From Methylothermaceae bacteria B42 (GTDB lineage: Bacteria; Pseudomonadota; Gammaproteobacteria; Methylococcales; Methylothermaceae), in assembly GCA_001566965.1 (NCBI GenBank), contig LSNW01000014.1, positions 62,001-126,000 of the forward strand: 64,000 nucleotides of DNA, read 5' to 3'. Under the pieces are notes generated by a model. It had not been told where the DNA came from. It searched no databases and saw nothing but the letters and a program-made list of their open reading frames with translations. Positions 63,001-64,000 of this stretch are shown here, in pieces. Position 1 is the stretch's first letter. Each line of letters starts with the position of its first letter. A program made the position numbers and the translations under genes.

Positions 63001-64000
63001 GGGATGAAAACGGGCATATCTCCGCTGCCTCTAACAGTGCTTTAGCGCTTGCAACTGGACAATTTCTTGCATTGATGGATCAGGACGATGAATTAACGGA
63101 ACACGCATTGTACATGGTGGCTGAAGAGCTGAATCGTTATCCGGATGCGGAATTGATTTATTCCGACGAGGACAAGATTGACGAGCAAGGTCAGCATCAC
63201 GAGCCATACTTCAAGCCAGATTGGAATCCGTTGCTGCTTTTAGGGCAGAATTATCCATCCCATCTCTCGGTGCTGAAAACAGAACGGGTTCGCAGCTTGG
63301 GCGGTTTTCGGGAAGGACTCGAAGGTAGCCAGGATTGGGACTTGATTTTCCGGTTCACCGAAAACCTTCCTAGTGAGCGAATCAGGCATATTCCTTTTGT
63401 GCTCTATCACTGGCGCATGATTCCAGGGTCCACAGCCTTGGATGTTTCCGAAAAAAGCTATGTGCGCGAGGTTGCGGTGCAAGTGGTCAAGGAACATTTA
63501 GACCGGATTGGATTTGAACATGCCGAGGTATCCCGATGGGTAGGGGGATACTGCCGGGTACGATTTCCTTTGCCGGAGCAAAAACCACTGGTTAGCCTGA
63601 TTATTCCAACCCGTAACGGTTATCACTTGTTGCACCGTTGTGTAGAAACGCTGTTAGAAAAGACGGCGTATCCGAACTATGAGCTGATAGTTGTCGATAA
63701 TCAATCGGATGATCCCGAAACTGTCCAATATCTAGAGCAACTAGCAGATCGAGATAGGGTTACTGTAATTCCTTATGATGCGCCCTTTAATTTTTCTGCA
63801 TTGAATAACCAGGCAGTGACCCATGCCCGTGGAGAAATTTTAGGCTTCCTCAATAATGATTTGGAAATATTGCATGCAGACTGGCTGGATGAGATGGTCA
63901 GCCATGCGGTTAGGCCCGAGACAGGCGCAGTTGGCGCCATGTTGTATTATCCCGATGACCGGATTCAACACGCCGGTGTTATTCTTGGCGTGGGCGGGAT
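60090..64000 (+). CDS. Multi-domain PIG-L deacetylase/glycosyltransferase protein (partial)
   Basis: A very large open frame, 1,303 codons and still open at the window edge. It starts at a GTG one base after wzt; a GGGTGAT element just before may serve as ribosome site. From the N-terminus: a PIG-L/LmbE-type de-N-acetylase domain (HPDDE at residues 25-29; EFHPDH near 128), a GT2 GT-A domain (about 270-500; SVIVRTKDRPELL, then FLDDDDW near 355), a long coiled coil (about 515-690) with three 21-residue repeats, a basic region (SWRVSAPVRMFGRAWKRF) and linker domain, a second GT2 (about 907-1120; PKFSILMPVYNPDE, LMDQDDE), and a third GT2 (from about 1165; LVSLIIPTRNGYHLLH). It is likely an O-antigen assembly or modification enzyme for the Wzm/Wzt substrate. 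Confidence 0.9.
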   Translation, partial: MQEQALVPYQTASLPPGPWLVFAPHPDDETFGMGGTLLLAKEAGIEVSIVVMTDGAMGGEGDPEHLAQTREQEAQKVASRLHLKQLIFWREPDRGLEINTRLIAKAQAVIKRVQPATIFFPSPMEFHPDHRMAGALVWQAAQQMGYVGKCYAYEISVQGRVNRLHDITSVIEEKKALIDCYKSQLQANDYQNKIIAINRARTYSLPPEMHYAEGFYEFSEIEGDYAKVVLDSLSLYWQSVAMSPAENDGAREINPDIQSLLEQGASKMDANPLVSVIVRTKDRPELLSEALQSLVGQTYSNLEVIVVNDGGVDVSSLLSSFEDRLTIRYLHFEQNRGRCAAGNAGLEAAKGDYLAFLDDDDWFLPEHFENLVKIIHARPEKAVYVSVQAVREQNGQRLKEHLFELDYDPLRLQCVNYIPIHAVLFDRSLLDAGCCLDETLDHYEDWDFWLQVAEKTDFFHFKRVTAVYRLPPDGGFGVNPDSEEQRIAWHQLLEKWRSRWSVEKVRELTEHALRGLDLEKEKQLDLNHIKNLENQIDAYKKEKYLDQNHIKNLENQIEADNKKIELAQSHIENLESLIDDYKKEVVSLTHALEQKAGLLKLCQKELEATKVHSRNQEEMITHLRQVIKEKEAQIGQVTQQVQQLQTETEVKVRELQVKEAELARWRHAYEEVMNSTSWRVSAPVRMFGRAWKRFRRLYRSRNHEFEMEAGDDLRMLEDGKFVSTGQDPHILLRSNRGKAPSGWVRIKGQLSGTALIYPVLYIDDGSGFNEDNKIFLNHCYDAQNGRIEGIVRLPDKINQLRFDPASSYGEITCRALQIQEIGLLQAAWRILGPQLKSVLKQPGSVGAIMSKVWRIYRHQGWLGLKLAIVNKTRSESDYQQWWQHYGVLFDSDRKAIRNRIQEMSLLPKFSILMPVYNPDEIWLRKALDSVCNQLYPYWELCIADDASTLPHVRNILEEYAQKDDRIKVKFRDENGHISAASNSALALATGQFLALMDQDDELTEHALYMVAEELNRYPDAELIYSDEDKIDEQGQHHEPYFKPDWNPLLLLGQNYPSHLSVLKTERVRSLGGFREGLEGSQDWDLIFRFTENLPSERIRHIPFVLYHWRMIPGSTALDVSEKSYVREVAVQVVKEHLDRIGFEHAEVSRWVGGYCRVRFPLPEQKPLVSLIIPTRNGYHLLHRCVETLLEKTAYPNYELIVVDNQSDDPETVQYLEQLADRDRVTVIPYDAPFNFSALNNQAVTHARGEILGFLNNDLEILHADWLDEMVSHAVRPETGAVGAMLYYPDDRIQHAGVILGVGG
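61656..61844 (+). repeat. Three tandem 63-base repeats in the coiled coil
   Basis: Three consecutive 63-base units (61656-61718, 61719-61781, 61782-61844) encode 21-residue, triple-heptad repeats with the shared pattern NHIKNLENQI-x4-KK. Units one and two are nearly identical, the third more diverged. They lengthen the coiled coil between the first and second glycosyltransferase domains and are a likely site of length variation between strains, as in coiled-coil rulers of O-chain length regulators. Confidence 0.85.

Overview
The window looks like the chromosome of a biofilm-forming, Gram-negative gammaproteobacterium. The evidence is an algZ-algR-hemC-hemD-hemX-hemY gene order, a complete Pel exopolysaccharide operon, a prkA-yeaH-ycgB stress operon, lipoproteins with signal peptides, PEP-CTERM genes and Wzm/Wzt O-antigen export. 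No tRNA, rRNA, CRISPR array or insertion sequence was recognised. The species cannot be named from the sequence alone.

Layout. 1-3,761: class I ribonucleotide reductase (nrdA partial, nrdB), separated by a long inverted repeat, then an ArsB/NhaD-type transporter. 3,745-5,154: a decayed minus-strand reading frame, an unknown acidic protein and a gene-poor gap. 5,155-9,842 (minus): prkA-yeaH-ycgB, with a well-matched sigma-54 promoter upstream. 10,066-10,806: a DUF72 protein. 10,816-22,880 (minus): pelA, pelB (split into two genes), pelC, pelD, pelE, pelF and pelG. 23,129-27,720: a STAS/anti-sigma kinase pair, a short NAD-dependent glutamate dehydrogenase and a small iron-permease-family protein.

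27,985-42,268 is the most unusual region. On the plus strand there are a PEP-CTERM-type TPR lipoprotein (PrsT), an RND/MMPL exporter, a LolA-like protein, a glycosyltransferase and a PEP-CTERM protein with its own sigma-54 promoter. On the minus strand there are a ThiF-nitroreductase fusion, a GMC oxidoreductase and two methyltransferases. Divergent from these lies an exosortase-associated LuxI-like acyltransferase. I infer that this set makes and exports an acylated small molecule or glycolipid linked to the PEP-CTERM surface system. No exosortase lies in the window.

42,293-48,360: AlgZ/AlgR-type two-component system and haem genes. 48,339-54,084 (minus): a polytopic membrane protein, a GT2, a methyltransferase, a flippase-like protein and ubiD, tightly packed. 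54,342-58,003: a small lipoprotein, a large secreted protein and a parvulin isomerase. 58,062-64,000: Wzm, Wzt and the start of a very large open frame (at least 1,303 codons, running off the window). It joins a PIG-L deacetylase, a GT2, a coiled coil and two more GT2 domains, and probably builds or modifies the polysaccharide exported by Wzm/Wzt.

Two exopolysaccharide programmes (Pel and an ABC-exported glycan), a PEP-CTERM system and two candidate sigma-54 promoters suggest that surface building here is tied to nutrient or stress signalling.
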